Assembly (NCBI GenBank): GCA_025517425.1
Contig: JAOPJY010000001.1
Location: 854,217-918,216 of the forward strand
DNA from: Halobacteria archaeon AArc-dxtr1
GTDB lineage: Archaea; Halobacteriota; Halobacteria; Halobacteriales; Natrialbaceae
Length of the DNA stretch: 64,000 nucleotides
Direction: 5' to 3'
Notes under the pieces: model-generated
Seen by the model: only the letters and a program-made list of their open reading frames with translations
What the model was told of the DNA's origin: nothing
Databases searched by the model: none
In this document: one piece after another, positions 1 to 9,264 of the stretch
Layout: every line of letters starts with the position of its first letter
How positions within the stretch are numbered: the first letter of the stretch is position 1
Translations under genes and position numbers: made by a program

Positions 1-764
1 TGACGGTAACCCACGTCAATCCGGACGCACTCGGTGACGTCACCGTCACCGTCGAGGACGGGACAATGTACTACGAGAGCACCGACGTGTTCAACCGTAA
101 CTTCGCTGGCAACACCTACGAGTTCGACGATGCATTCGATGATGACAACGGGTTCGGGATCAATGACGATCTCTTCGGCGGCGTCGAGGATGGTGACAAC
201 GGATACGGCGAGAGTCTGGACGAACTCTTCGAGGAGTACGAAGAGGACATCTGGATCGAGTACTCGGTGACGATGCCGGGGGAGATCATCGATCACAACG
301 CCCACCAGATCAGCGACGACGATCGGACCGCGACATGGGGATACATGGGCGACGAAATCGAGACGGTCTACGTCGAAAGTGAGATCGACGGTATAAATGG
401 CGACGATGGATCCGACGACGGGGCCAACGATTCAACCGGTAGTGATGATGGAGGTGCAGACGACGAAAGCACGGACGATGGGGGTGCGGACGACGACGGT
501 GACGATTCGATTGACAGCGACGACGAACAGACGGACAATGAGAGTACAGACGATGGCGGTAGTGTCTTCGACGATGGCGGCGTGTTCGATGACACACCGA
601 GCGACGACGGAGTTGCTGACGAAGGCGACACACCGAGCGACGACGGGAATGACCACGACGACGATGGCGGGAGCGTAAGCGACTCGATACCTGGCTTCGG
701 GATCAGCGCCATCGTGTTCAGTTCGCTGCTGGCCGGGGCTATCTTGGTGTTGCGACTTCGGTAG
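1..764 (+). CDS. Cell-surface protein, C-terminal part, with PGF-type archaeosortase tail (5' partial)
   Basis: The reading frame is open to the left edge, so the true start lies outside the window. The first visible part (about 110 residues) is a folded-looking acidic domain. A long linker follows, built of Asp/Gly/Ser/Thr (DDGGADDE-like). The end is a Ser-Ile-Pro-Gly-Phe-Gly motif, a hydrophobic stretch of about 18 residues and a basic tail (LRLR). This tripartite end is the known PGF-CTERM signal, which archaeosortase A removes when it attaches proteins to lipid. I infer an S-layer-associated or membrane-anchored surface protein; its function cannot be told from this part. Confidence 0.85.
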   Translation, partial: TVTHVNPDALGDVTVTVEDGTMYYESTDVFNRNFAGNTYEFDDAFDDDNGFGINDDLFGGVEDGDNGYGESLDELFEEYEEDIWIEYSVTMPGEIIDHNAHQISDDDRTATWGYMGDEIETVYVESEIDGINGDDGSDDGANDSTGSDDGGADDESTDDGGADDDGDDSIDSDDEQTDNESTDDGGSVFDDGGVFDDTPSDDGVADEGDTPSDDGNDHDDDGGSVSDSIPGFGISAIVFSSLLAGAILVLRLR

Positions 765-822
765 ACAGATCAGGGCAGAATAGACCCCACCGATTTTCAC
801 GCACGGCGTTCAACCACCACCC

Positions 823-1821
823 ATGGAGTACACCACGCTCGGAAACACCGGAACGACCGTCTCGCGACTGTGCTTTGGCACCTGGCGCTTTGGGAAAGAG
901 GTCGACGGCGTCGTCGAGACCGAACGAGACGAGGCCCACGAACTGCTCGATGCCTGTCGGGAGCACGGGATCAACTTCATCGACACGGCTAACGTCTACG
1001 GCGATCCCGACGGCACGAGCGAGGAGTGGATCGGCGAGTGGCTCGCAGACCACGACCGTGAGGACTACGTTCTCGCCTCCAAGGTCTACTTCCCCTTTAA
1101 CGGCTGGGGCGATCCCGGACCGAACGATTCGGGGCTGGGGCGAAAGCACATCCGAGCACAGATCGAGGGAACTCTCGACCGGCTCGGTACCGACTACCTC
1201 GATCTGTACTACATTCACCGCTGGGACGAGAAGACACCGATCCGGGAGACCATGCAGACGCTAACGGAACTCGTCCGAGAGGGTACAGTCCACTACCTCG
1301 GCGCCTCAACGATGGCGGCCTGGCAGCTCACGAAGGCGCTGTGGACCAGCGACGCCGACGGACTCGAACGGTTCGACGTCACACAGCCGATGGTCAACGC
1401 CGCCCACTACGACGCGGTCGGCGGCTACCTCGATGTCTGTGCCGACCAGGACCTGGCAGTCTGCCCGTACTCCCCGCTGGCAGGGGGCTTTCTCACCGGG
1501 AAGTACGACCGTGGTGACGACGGCGGCGTCGTCGCCCCCGACGGCTCCCGGGGAAGCTTAGACGACGCGTTCGGCGACCACTACGCCACCGAGCGCGCCT
1601 GGCGCGTTTTGGAGGCTGTCGAGTCCGTCGCCGACGAGGTCGATGCCACGCCTGCACAGGTCTCCTTGCGGTGGCTGATCGAGCAGGATCGCTTTACCTG
1701 CGTGCCGATCGTGGGCGCGCGCAGTCCGGATCAGCTCGCAGAGAACGTCGAGGCCGTCGAAATCGACCTCTCGGACGATCAGTTCGATCGCATCGACGAC
1801 GCCCGTGCCGAGGAACTGTAG
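823..1821 (+). CDS. Aldo/keto reductase
   Basis: This 332-residue protein is a full-length member of the aldo/keto reductase superfamily, NAD(P)H-dependent cytosolic oxidoreductases of carbonyl compounds. The N-terminus (MEYTTLGNTGTTVSRLCFGT) is the usual first strand and loop. The catalytic tetrad is visible: Asp and Tyr in FIDTANVYG, Lys in LASKVYF and His in YYIHRWDE. The GTVHYLGAS segment and the C-terminal VPIVGARSPDQLAENVEA cofactor-binding region also fit. The substrate cannot be predicted. It converges exactly on the stop of the ABC ATPase gene on the other strand. Confidence 0.93.
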   Translation: MEYTTLGNTGTTVSRLCFGTWRFGKEVDGVVETERDEAHELLDACREHGINFIDTANVYGDPDGTSEEWIGEWLADHDREDYVLASKVYFPFNGWGDPGPNDSGLGRKHIRAQIEGTLDRLGTDYLDLYYIHRWDEKTPIRETMQTLTELVREGTVHYLGASTMAAWQLTKALWTSDADGLERFDVTQPMVNAAHYDAVGGYLDVCADQDLAVCPYSPLAGGFLTGKYDRGDDGGVVAPDGSRGSLDDAFGDHYATERAWRVLEAVESVADEVDATPAQVSLRWLIEQDRFTCVPIVGARSPDQLAENVEAVEIDLSDDQFDRIDDARAEEL

Positions 1822-2718
1822 TCACCCGTCAGCGTCGACAAACTCTCGGTACAGATCGCGAATTGTCGGTTCCTCTCGGGAGATTACGTCGGCGTCAGGA
1901 AGGGTCGACGCCAACGTCGATTCGACGGCGGGCGATTCCGCGGTGACGCGAACGATCTCTCCGTCGACGGTTGCAGAGCGAACGCCGGGGACGGTCGCGG
2001 CGCGGTCGCAGGCGCTGGCTGGCTGTGGCGTCGTCAGCGCCATTTCTGTTTCCAGTTCGGCTCGCTGACACAGCTCCGCGTGCGTTCCGTCCGCCAGAAG
2101 TGTCCCCTCCGAGACGAAGCCGATTCGATCTGCGACGCCGTCTAATACGTCGATCTGGTGGGTCGTTACCAGAATTGCCGCACCGCGATCGCGTTCGGCC
2201 TCGATAATTCGGCGAGCGATGTCGGCCCCATCGGGATCGAGATTCGCGAACGGCTCATCGAGGATCAGGAGCTCCGGTTCGCCGATGATCGCCATCGCGA
2301 GACCGAGGCGCTGTTTCATTCCTTCGGAGTACGCTGTCGCTCGTTTCTCACCGGCGCCCTCGAGCCCGACCAGTGACAGTATACGATCGAGATCGTCGTC
2401 AGTTCCAGAGGCGTCACGAACGTACTCCAGATGCTCTCGGCCCGTCAGGTTCACGAACGGCGCGAACTGGTCGGGAAGGTAGCCGACCGGCTGTCTGGCT
2501 GCCATCGGATTGCGGTACGGATCATGTTCGAATACGGAGACGGTGCCTTCATCGGCCCGCATGAGTCCCATCCCGATACGGACGGTGGTCGACTTTCCGG
2601 CACCGTTCGGTCCCAAGAGACAGTAGAGATCACCTGTCGAGACCGAGAACGAGAGTCCGTTGGCGGCCGGTTCACCACCAAAGAACTTCGTCAGCCCAGA
2701 AACCGAGAACACGGTCAT
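1822..2718 (-). CDS. ABC transporter ATP-binding protein
   Basis: This is the 298-residue nucleotide-binding subunit of an ABC exporter. It shows Walker A GPNGAGKST, a signature variant YSEGMKQR in place of LSGGQ, Walker B LLILDEPFANLD and the H-loop TTH. I start it at MTVFSVSGLTKFFGGE because that ATG overlaps the permease stop by 4 nt (translational coupling); the frame extends 19 residues further upstream without homology. A C-terminal domain of about 80 residues after residue 210 resembles the accessory domain of NosF/drug-type ATPases. It pairs with the upstream permease. Confidence 0.93.
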   Translation of the reverse strand: MTVFSVSGLTKFFGGEPAANGLSFSVSTGDLYCLLGPNGAGKSTTVRIGMGLMRADEGTVSVFEHDPYRNPMAARQPVGYLPDQFAPFVNLTGREHLEYVRDASGTDDDLDRILSLVGLEGAGEKRATAYSEGMKQRLGLAMAIIGEPELLILDEPFANLDPDGADIARRIIEAERDRGAAILVTTHQIDVLDGVADRIGFVSEGTLLADGTHAELCQRAELETEMALTTPQPASACDRAATVPGVRSATVDGEIVRVTAESPAVESTLASTLPDADVISREEPTIRDLYREFVDADG

Positions 2719-3671
2719 TGGATCTCCTCCTTGCGGAAACGAAGGTAGCCCAGTCCGAGTGGGAGAACAGCCCATAGAATCATACCCAGAAGAGCGGCCC
2801 CGCTGGTGAGATAAAACGGCGTTGAGTGGAGTACGTCTTCGACTGGGAAGACGTACAAAACCGTGTGCCTAGGTGCAGCGGCTTCAACGGAGGTACTCGC
2901 GTGCCACGACGTGTTTGGCGCGCCGATAATTGGATTCGTCACGACGTGATAGAGACTATCGGGAACGAGTCGTTGAAATAAAAGGTACCCACTTGAGGGG
3001 TCTGTCTCGGCACGAATCGAGTGCGGTACTTTCGAGCCGGTAAGTTGGTGGTACGCCATCCAACTCAGAACCGCCTCCCAGACGAACACGACGAACAGAA
3101 ACACGAACGCGAGGAGGTTCGCGACGTGCCCCGAGCGAACAAGTGCCGACAGTCCGACCCCGATCGAAACACAGGAGACGGCGTACCCGGCCGTCACGAC
3201 GAGAAACGCAACAGTACGTATCGGAGACGGAGTCCCGTACCAGAAGATGCCGGCGGTCAACATAATCGCGACTGGGATCGCCGTCAAGACGAGAACGACG
3301 AGCGACCGTCCCAGTACCTTTCCGAGCACGATTTCGAGTCGACTGTGCGGCAGCGATGCCGTCACGATCAAACTCTGGCCCCGTTCATCACTCATCGCCC
3401 GATACCCGAGGAAGAACGCCGTCACAAACACGAACGGACCAGTAATGCTCTGCACGGCGGCGAGAGTCGTATTTCCACCTAATGTCTCCAGAAGAAGTGA
3501 CGTCCGGTGTGCGTGCGACCCGCCGATCCCGTACTGTCGCAACATCACGTACGTCACGAGGAGTCCAATTACAAACAGCAGGAGCGTGATTTTGTACTTG
3601 AGCGTCTGCTTGAACTCACGACGAACGATACTGCGTAGCGTATCAGGGCCGATTGTATTTTCTACGTTCAT
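2715..3671 (-). CDS. ABC transporter permease (ABC-2 type)
   Basis: This 318-residue membrane protein has about six hydrophobic segments. It begins with a cytoplasmic stretch, IRREFKQTLKYKITLLLFVIG in part, that is typical of ABC-2/NosY-type permeases. It contains the GYRAMSDERGQSLIVTASLPHSR motif region (shown only in part here), common in these exporters. The ATPase gene starts inside its last codons, so the two form an exporter operon of unknown cargo. An AT-rich block with a TATATTTTT-like element lies about 20-25 nt before the start. Confidence 0.88.
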   Translation of the reverse strand: MNVENTIGPDTLRSIVRREFKQTLKYKITLLLFVIGLLVTYVMLRQYGIGGSHAHRTSLLLETLGGNTTLAAVQSITGPFVFVTAFFLGYRAMSDERGQSLIVTASLPHSRLEIVLGKVLGRSLVVLVLTAIPVAIMLTAGIFWYGTPSPIRTVAFLVVTAGYAVSCVSIGVGLSALVRSGHVANLLAFVFLFVVFVWEAVLSWMAYHQLTGSKVPHSIRAETDPSSGYLLFQRLVPDSLYHVVTNPIIGAPNTSWHASTSVEAAAPRHTVLYVFPVEDVLHSTPFYLTSGAALLGMILWAVLPLGLGYLRFRKEEIQ

Positions 3672-3709
3672 ATACTGAAAAATATAGTGTTCCGACTAAT
3701 AATTTGTGG

Positions 3710-4678
3710 CTATGGGAAGAGAGAATCGTTCCCAGAGTCGAGCGTGGAGCCACTTCCGTTCTCCTCGCCTCGAAGTTCCAGATACGGCTGAAACGTCTGT
3801 CGGAGATCTACACAGTACACTCCGCGAACGTAGTCAATGCAGATTTCACCCATCCTGTTGTCGAACGTGGCCTGCAAGTACGCGTCGAAGTACTCGCCCC
3901 GATCAACGATATCGATCTCTGTGCCTTCGTGGCTCACAGCCCAGTTCGTATAGAGTACCGTATCGACTGCGTCGATATCTGTTACTCCGCTACTACCGCC
4001 GCGGTACCAGTCCCAGTAGATCCGTCCTCGCCACTCGTAGCCGGTGTAGTCAAACGACGCAGCATACGCGCTGATAGTGTCACTGTAGCTTGTGCTGTAT
4101 CGATACGAGGGGTGTGAGGTCGTACCTACCCGTGTCTGGTCGTTGGTGGTGCCGGATTCGACGAGTGACGCCTCGATGGATTCGTCGGAGCGGCGGTGAA
4201 CGTCGCGTTCGTTCCATCCCCACGTTTCGGCTGGGTCGTCATCGATTGCCTCGACTCCTGTCTCGTGGGATTGGAGCACTGTCCCCTGTTCTTGGGCGAG
4301 AATGGCGTCCGGCGAAACGTCTGCACCGCGTCGAGGGGCACCGTCTCGGTGTGTGAGTTGGACCTGTTCTCGGGCGACGTATTTCGGGAGGACGGCGTCG
4401 AAGAACGCCTCCACTTGCGGCCGCGTCAGCGCGGAAAACACCGCATCCATCTCGTCCGTTTCGCTCCACTCGACGAGTTGTTGCAGCGGGTTCGCATCTG
4501 CATCGAAGACGCTCTTGACGAACCGGTCTACCTGCGGGAAACTATGCGGATCGAAGTCGGTGTCGACGCCGTCCGGAGTGCGTTTTCCGCTGGCAGTCCC
4601 CGCCAGGATGGCCGAACCGACGGCGATTCCGGCGCTTCGTTTCAACAGCTTCCTTCTCGTAGGGTTATGATTACCCAT
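3710..4678 (-). CDS. Tat-exported protein of unknown function
   Basis: This 322-residue protein starts with a twin-arginine leader (PTRRKLLKRSAG followed by GIAVGSAILAGTASG), so it should be exported folded. The mature part is acidic and contains a Tyr/Ser-rich stretch (SYRYSTSYSDTISAYAASFD) that suggests a beta-rich extracellular domain. I recognise no catalytic motif. A TATA-like TTTAAACTA lies about 27 nt before the ATG, which supports this start and a leaderless message. It lies upstream of the ABC genes on the same strand with a 38-nt gap; the TATA-like block there suggests separate transcription of the exporter. Confidence 0.75.
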   Translation of the reverse strand: MGNHNPTRRKLLKRSAGIAVGSAILAGTASGKRTPDGVDTDFDPHSFPQVDRFVKSVFDADANPLQQLVEWSETDEMDAVFSALTRPQVEAFFDAVLPKYVAREQVQLTHRDGAPRRGADVSPDAILAQEQGTVLQSHETGVEAIDDDPAETWGWNERDVHRRSDESIEASLVESGTTNDQTRVGTTSHPSYRYSTSYSDTISAYAASFDYTGYEWRGRIYWDWYRGGSSGVTDIDAVDTVLYTNWAVSHEGTEIDIVDRGEYFDAYLQATFDNRMGEICIDYVRGVYCVDLRQTFQPYLELRGEENGSGSTLDSGNDSLFP

Positions 4679-4839
4679 GGCCGCCCATTGCCAAGAGTTA
4701 GTTTAAGAAGTTAAGCGTGAGAATTTATATTAGAGTGTGGTACAAAAGCTATGAGGTTGAAGAGCAGCCTCGGCTGACTGGGAGACGAACCACGAAGAAC
4801 GCCTATTTTGGTGTGGCTAACTAGCCGTCGGCGTTGTTG

Positions 4840-6267
4840 TCACAGTACGAGCGCGTCGACGAGGACGGCGACGAGGACGGCGCCGAGGAAGGCGTTCGAG
4901 GCGTGGAACGAACGGAAGGCGGCGGCCTCGGTCTGCTCGAAGTGGAGGCGAACGGCAGTCCAGAGGAAGATCCCACCGAAGAGCACGACCGTTGCGGCGT
5001 AAAGAACACCGAGATCGGTGATCCACGCCAGCGCGACCGTACCCGCGAAGGTGGCGGCGATGTAGTAGATGATGTGCTTTCGCGTGACCGTCTCGCCGCG
5101 GACGACGGGCATCATCGGGAAGCCGCCGCGGGCGTAGTCGTCCCGGTAGGCCAGCGCGAGGTTGTAGAAGTGTGCGGGCGTCCAGAGAAAGATGACGCCG
5201 GCGAGCGCGAGCGCCGGGAGCCCAATCTCGTTGGTGACCGCAGCCCAGCCGATCAGTGCGGGGAGTGCACCTGCGGCGCCCCCAATAACGGTGTTTTGGA
5301 CCGTGTTCGGCTTCAACAGGAGCGTGTAGACGACACTGTAGAAGACGATTGCGATCAGCCCCAGAGCGGCCGCCAGCAGGTTGATTGTGAGGAACGCGGC
5401 CATCGAGGCACCTGTCAGAACGAACCCAAAGAGTAACGCGTTCCGGACCGGAACCAGCTGGGTCGCGAGCGGGCGGTCGGCCGTCCGGGACATCCGCTGG
5501 TCGATGTCGCGCTCTAAGACGTGGTTGAACGTCCCGGAAGCGCCGATCGCTAACACGCCGCCGCCGAGGGTCGCGACGATAGTCGTCGGGGAGAGGTCGG
5601 GTCCGGCAGCCAGAGCCATTCCGGCCGCGGCAACGAGACAGAGCAACCACATCAGCCGCGGCTTCATCAGCTTGAAGTATGCAAACGCGGTGAGCCTGGC
5701 CCGGGCCCACCGGCCAGCCGGGAGCTGACTCGAACCCCCGGTATCGGCTGTGGTGTCGGGTTCGATCGGGTCGGGCGCTGGCTCGATCGCATCGTCCTCC
5801 CGACCGGTCGCGATTTCTAGGTCCCAGGCGAGACCGAGAACGATCAGCGAGAAGATCAGGACACCGAGCCCTAAGTGAAGGCCGGGGGCGATCGCCGCCG
5901 GGCCAAGGGTCGCAGTCGCCGCGCCGACGGCAATCTGCACGACGTAGAGGCTGGCACCGGCGAGCAGGACCGTCCGAACGCGTTTTGAGGTCGGACCGAA
6001 CAGCGCCGCCACCGCGGTGACGGCGACGAGTGCACCGACGAGGACCGCCGCGAGACGGTGGCCCCAGACGATCGCGAGCTCGGTCTGACTCAACGGATCC
6101 GCAGGAACTGTACAGGTCGGCCACGTCGAACAGGCCGATGAGGCGCCGGTCATCGAGGTTGTCGCGCCGACGATCAACAGGAGATAGACGCCGAGTGCGG
6201 TCGCTGCCAGTAGCGCGGAGAAGCGCTGTTGCGTGCCGATGGGACGTGGATACGACTCGAGCGTCAC
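4840..6267 (-). CDS. ctaB: Protoheme IX farnesyltransferase with N-terminal CtaA-like half
   Basis: The N-terminal half (about residues 15-150) has four membrane segments with the GHR and HLGLG histidines of the heme A synthase (CtaA/COX15) fold. The C-terminal 270 residues are a UbiA-type prenyltransferase with NHVLERDIDQRM and the YRDDYARGGFPMMP motif of heme O synthases. It should make heme O from heme B for terminal oxidases. I choose the GTG at 6267 because a TAAATA box lies about 32 nt upstream; the frame stays open to a GTG at 6333, but that start would put the box inside the gene. Such CtaA/CtaB fusions are known in haloarchaea. Confidence 0.87.
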   Translation of the reverse strand: MTLESYPRPIGTQQRFSALLAATALGVYLLLIVGATTSMTGASSACSTWPTCTVPADPLSQTELAIVWGHRLAAVLVGALVAVTAVAALFGPTSKRVRTVLLAGASLYVVQIAVGAATATLGPAAIAPGLHLGLGVLIFSLIVLGLAWDLEIATGREDDAIEPAPDPIEPDTTADTGGSSQLPAGRWARARLTAFAYFKLMKPRLMWLLCLVAAAGMALAAGPDLSPTTIVATLGGGVLAIGASGTFNHVLERDIDQRMSRTADRPLATQLVPVRNALLFGFVLTGASMAAFLTINLLAAALGLIAIVFYSVVYTLLLKPNTVQNTVIGGAAGALPALIGWAAVTNEIGLPALALAGVIFLWTPAHFYNLALAYRDDYARGGFPMMPVVRGETVTRKHIIYYIAATFAGTVALAWITDLGVLYAATVVLFGGIFLWTAVRLHFEQTEAAAFRSFHASNAFLGAVLVAVLVDALVL

Positions 6268-6345
6268 GGCAGTTCTTGTCTGAAGGTTCGACCGCGGGTA
6301 TTTAGGCGTCCCGCTTTCCGCGTTCGGAGTCACTCCCCCGTAGCG

Positions 6346-6684
6346 TCACATCCCCATATCGGAAGCCGCGCCGGGAATCGGCAGCTCGAAGGGATCGACT
6401 CCAAGTAGCTCTCCGACGTGATCAAGTGCCATGTCGAACCCGTAGTACCGCTCCAGCTCGTCGCCATCAACGCCGTCTCGGACTTTGAGCATCGCGTACC
6501 CATCGCGGTTCTGGGCGACGACGACGGGAAAGCCGTCGATCGATGCCGGCAGGGTTGCCCCATCGTCCCGACTTGCTGAGGCGGACCGTCGGAACGCAAG
6601 CAGTCGTTCCGTTTCAGTTTCGTCGTACACTGCTTGGACCGCATCTGTTCGTTCCATGCGTTCGGCGTCGGCATCGTTGCTCAT
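6346..6684 (-). CDS. Conserved small haloarchaeal protein, unknown function
   Basis: This 112-residue acidic protein has no signal or membrane segment. The central part (LPASIDGFPVVVAQNRDGYAMLKVRDG) looks like a small alpha/beta domain, followed by a helix ending with GAASDMGM. I start it at MSNDADAERMERTD; codons upstream lack the acidic composition of halophilic proteins. It sits between the heme biosynthesis gene and a divergent membrane zincin. No function can be assigned. Confidence 0.65.
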   Translation of the reverse strand: MSNDADAERMERTDAVQAVYDETETERLLAFRRSASASRDDGATLPASIDGFPVVVAQNRDGYAMLKVRDGVDGDELERYYGFDMALDHVGELLGVDPFELPIPGAASDMGM

Positions 6685-6782
6685 ATCTCGCTGTCGGAAG
6701 CGGACGAACGGGAACCTGTCGATTTCGGGACCCGGCAACGCGGATCGACACCGATTTGCCGGCGCTCTGATGACAGGCGTTC

Positions 6783-7730
6783 GTGACGTCTTCCGAGCCA
6801 GCGGCGTGGCGCCGCATCGCGACCCTCCATCGCCCCGCCGCAAGCGGCCCTCGATGGCTCGCGCTCTCGGCGGCGGCGTTCTTCGCGTTCGCGTACGTGT
6901 TCGCAGGCGTGCTGGCTGTCCGGCAGGGTCGACCTCTCCAACCGATTATCATCGGTGTTCCCGCGCCAGAAACACTCTCTGTGACGCTGTTCACCCTGGC
7001 GGTACTGCTCGTACTGGTCGTCGTCGCTCACGAGGCGATCCACGGACTGTTCGCGACCTGGTACGGTGGGGAGCCGAAGTACGGGGTCGATCTGACGTCG
7101 GTTGGGCTCCCCCACGCCTACGCCGCGCTCGCCGGCACCTACACGCGCGATCAGTTGCTCGTGATCCTTCTCGCGCCGTTTCTCGTCCTGACCGGTCTGG
7201 GGCTCGTGTTTCTTACGATTGTCCCCACTCTGGTGGTCGCCGTCGTTCTGGCGGCCAACGCTGCGGGCTCGATCGCAGATCTCTGGATGGCCGGTCGGCT
7301 CCTCCGGTATCCTTCGAGCGTCCGAATCGGCGAGCCACCGGTGTGCGTCGAGACCGACAACCGTTACGCCGACGAAGTATCAAACGGCGATACGACAGAC
7401 GGCGTGGCGATCTACGGACTCGCGTCCAGCGAGGAGACTGGCCACCCCAGCTCAGAACTACTCTCGTCGCTGGTCGTCGGCTCCGTCGGTACCTTCGCGA
7501 TCCTCGTGATGGGGCTGCTCTCGCTGGTGTTGCTCTCGCTCGCAGTCGGCAGTGGAAGCGTTACGATTGGCCTTGGTGATCGGCTGACGCTACTCAGACA
7601 TGACTTCGTTCCCGAGGAGGGGATCGCCCTGCTTCGCGTCGACGCCGCCGCAATTGTCGCGATATCCGCATTGGGCGGCGCCTGCTGGGCGGTCGTGGCG
7701 CATACGAGGCAATCCAAACCGAAAGGATAG
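6783..7730 (+). CDS. DUF3267-type membrane zinc peptidase-like protein
   Basis: This 315-residue protein has a GTG start and about five to six hydrophobic segments. An HExxH zinc-binding motif (AHEAIHGLF) stands at the end of the second membrane segment, followed by a YGGEPKYGVD strand, as in the DUF3267/site-2-protease-like family. It is probably an integral membrane metalloprotease; substrates are unknown. The N-terminus lacks a signal peptide. The PadR-like regulator gene starts 25 nt after its stop, which suggests co-transcription. Confidence 0.75.
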   Translation: MTSSEPAAWRRIATLHRPAASGPRWLALSAAAFFAFAYVFAGVLAVRQGRPLQPIIIGVPAPETLSVTLFTLAVLLVLVVVAHEAIHGLFATWYGGEPKYGVDLTSVGLPHAYAALAGTYTRDQLLVILLAPFLVLTGLGLVFLTIVPTLVVAVVLAANAAGSIADLWMAGRLLRYPSSVRIGEPPVCVETDNRYADEVSNGDTTDGVAIYGLASSEETGHPSSELLSSLVVGSVGTFAILVMGLLSLVLLSLAVGSGSVTIGLGDRLTLLRHDFVPEEGIALLRVDAAAIVAISALGGACWAVVAHTRQSKPKG

Positions 7731-7755
7731 AGAGCCAGAACCGTCGAGAGAGACC

Positions 7756-8034
7756 ATGACGAAGTGGCTCCAGAGCGGACGCCGACGCGACATCTGCATC
7801 CTGCTCGCGAGCGCCGGTGAGCGACGCGGACAGGAGCTCAAATCGGCACTTGAATCGCACTACGACGAGCGACTCGACCCGTCTTCCTTTTACGGATCGC
7901 TCTCGGCGCTAGTCGAGGCCGGGTTCGTCGAGAAACGGACCGAGGGGCTGTACGACGTCTACACGCTGACCGAGGCGGGAGAGCGACGGCTCGCCGCACA
8001 CTACGACTGGCTGCAGTCTTGCCTGGACGAGTAG
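7756..8034 (+). CDS. PadR-like winged-helix transcriptional regulator
   Basis: This 92-residue protein is almost entirely a winged helix: RRRDICILLASAGERRGQEL, then SSFYGSLSALVEAGFVEKR and the wing LYDVYTLTEAGERRL. This is the PadR pattern. I start it at MTKWLQSG, close behind the zincin gene (25-nt gap); the frame is open for 52 codons upstream, but that stretch overlaps the zincin gene out of frame. It probably autoregulates the zincin pair or acts on the downstream synthase; neither is shown by the sequence. Confidence 0.82.
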   Translation: MTKWLQSGRRRDICILLASAGERRGQELKSALESHYDERLDPSSFYGSLSALVEAGFVEKRTEGLYDVYTLTEAGERRLAAHYDWLQSCLDE

Positions 8035-8038
8035 AGAC

Positions 8039-8134
8039 GGTACCACATAGCGACGGCCGGATCCTCGTGACTCGAGTGACGCACGGTAGGCAGTGTGGTA
8101 CGTGTTCGAAGCGGTCACGGATAGTGACGCACGG
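8039..8134 (+). promoter_or_regulatory. Paired repeats upstream of the squalene/phytoene synthase
   Basis: Two repeat pairs occupy this intergenic stretch. A perfect 12-base direct repeat AGTGACGCACGG stands at 8075-8086 and 8123-8134. A perfect 8-base inverted repeat GTACCACA / TGTGGTAC stands at 8040-8047 and 8094-8101. Their place between a PadR-like gene and the synthase start at 8179 suggests regulator sites, but this is inference. Confidence 0.35.
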
Positions 8135-8178
8135 ACCGCGGTGTTTTTCCGGGAAGCGGACGAATAGGGGCTACGTCA

Positions 8179-9225
8179 ATGACAACGGGCCAGCGCGAAC
8201 GCACCATCGACGCCGACCTGGAGTGGTGTTCCGAGGCAGTACACGGCGTCTCGCGGACGTTTTCCATAACAATCGATCGGCTCGAAGAGCCGATGGCGAC
8301 GCAGATTTCCCTGGGGTACCTCTTGTGTAGAATTGCAGATACGATCGAGGACGCAGGGCACATTCCACCGGAGCGACAGACCGAGGTGCTCGAAACGTAC
8401 GACCGCCTGCTGGACCCGGACGATCCGACCGATGTCGAGGCGTTCATGGCCGACGTGGGGCCCTGGATCCCCGAGGATCCAAGCCCCGACTGGGAGGTTG
8501 TCGAGCAGACGCCCCGAGCCGTCCGGGCGTTCGAATCGATCGACGACGAACCGCGCGAGATCATGCGCGATCCCGTCCGAGAACTCGTCGGCGGAATGGT
8601 GATGTTCACCAGTCGGTACGCCGAGGAAGGGGGCCTACGATTACAGACGCTCGAAGAACTCGAGGAGTACTGCTGGTACGCCGCCGGCACCGTCGGCACC
8701 CTCATCACCGGACTCGTCGCCCGCGGGGCCTCCGAAGAGCGCGCCGAAGAGATGCGCGACAACGCCCGATCGTTCGCGCTGCTATTACAACTCGTCAACA
8801 TCGCGAAAGACGTCGAGTCGGACTACCACGAGGAGAACAACGTCTACCTCCCCGCCGAGTGGCTCGCCGAAGAGGACGTTCCGCTCGAAGCGATCACCGA
8901 GGAGCCAAATCACGGCGGCGTCACGAACGTAATCCGCCGGGTAACCGACCGTGCCGAGACGTATCTCGACGACGCACACCGGTATCTGGAGGTGCTACCC
9001 GAGCACCACGGCAATCGTCTCTCCGCGTGGGCGATTCCCTATCTGCTCGCGGTCGGCACGATGCGTGAACTCCGCGAGCGACCCGAGGACGTGATCCGCG
9101 AGGGTGACGTCAAAGTTTCTCGCGCCGAGGTGTACGAACTACTCCGAGCGTTCGAACGCGGCGTGACACGGTCGGGTGTCGACGACCTGCGCCGTGAAAT
9201 TTCGGAGAAACCGCTCCATCAGTAG
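8179..9225 (+). CDS. Squalene/phytoene synthase family protein
   Basis: This 348-residue prenyl synthase has both Asp-rich metal sites of the head-to-head condensing family: DTIED at residues 54-58 and DVESDYHEE near residue 213. The LGYLLCRIADTIED context resembles squalene synthases more than phytoene synthases, but the two cannot be separated safely by eye. The product would feed membrane squalenes or C50 carotenoids. It stands alone, with a T-rich stretch and paired repeats upstream. Confidence 0.88.
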   Translation: MTTGQRERTIDADLEWCSEAVHGVSRTFSITIDRLEEPMATQISLGYLLCRIADTIEDAGHIPPERQTEVLETYDRLLDPDDPTDVEAFMADVGPWIPEDPSPDWEVVEQTPRAVRAFESIDDEPREIMRDPVRELVGGMVMFTSRYAEEGGLRLQTLEELEEYCWYAAGTVGTLITGLVARGASEERAEEMRDNARSFALLLQLVNIAKDVESDYHEENNVYLPAEWLAEEDVPLEAITEEPNHGGVTNVIRRVTDRAETYLDDAHRYLEVLPEHHGNRLSAWAIPYLLAVGTMRELRERPEDVIREGDVKVSRAEVYELLRAFERGVTRSGVDDLRREISEKPLHQ

Positions 9226-9264
9226 CTGACCCGGCCTCGGACGGCGCCGTTTTTCAACCCAGCG

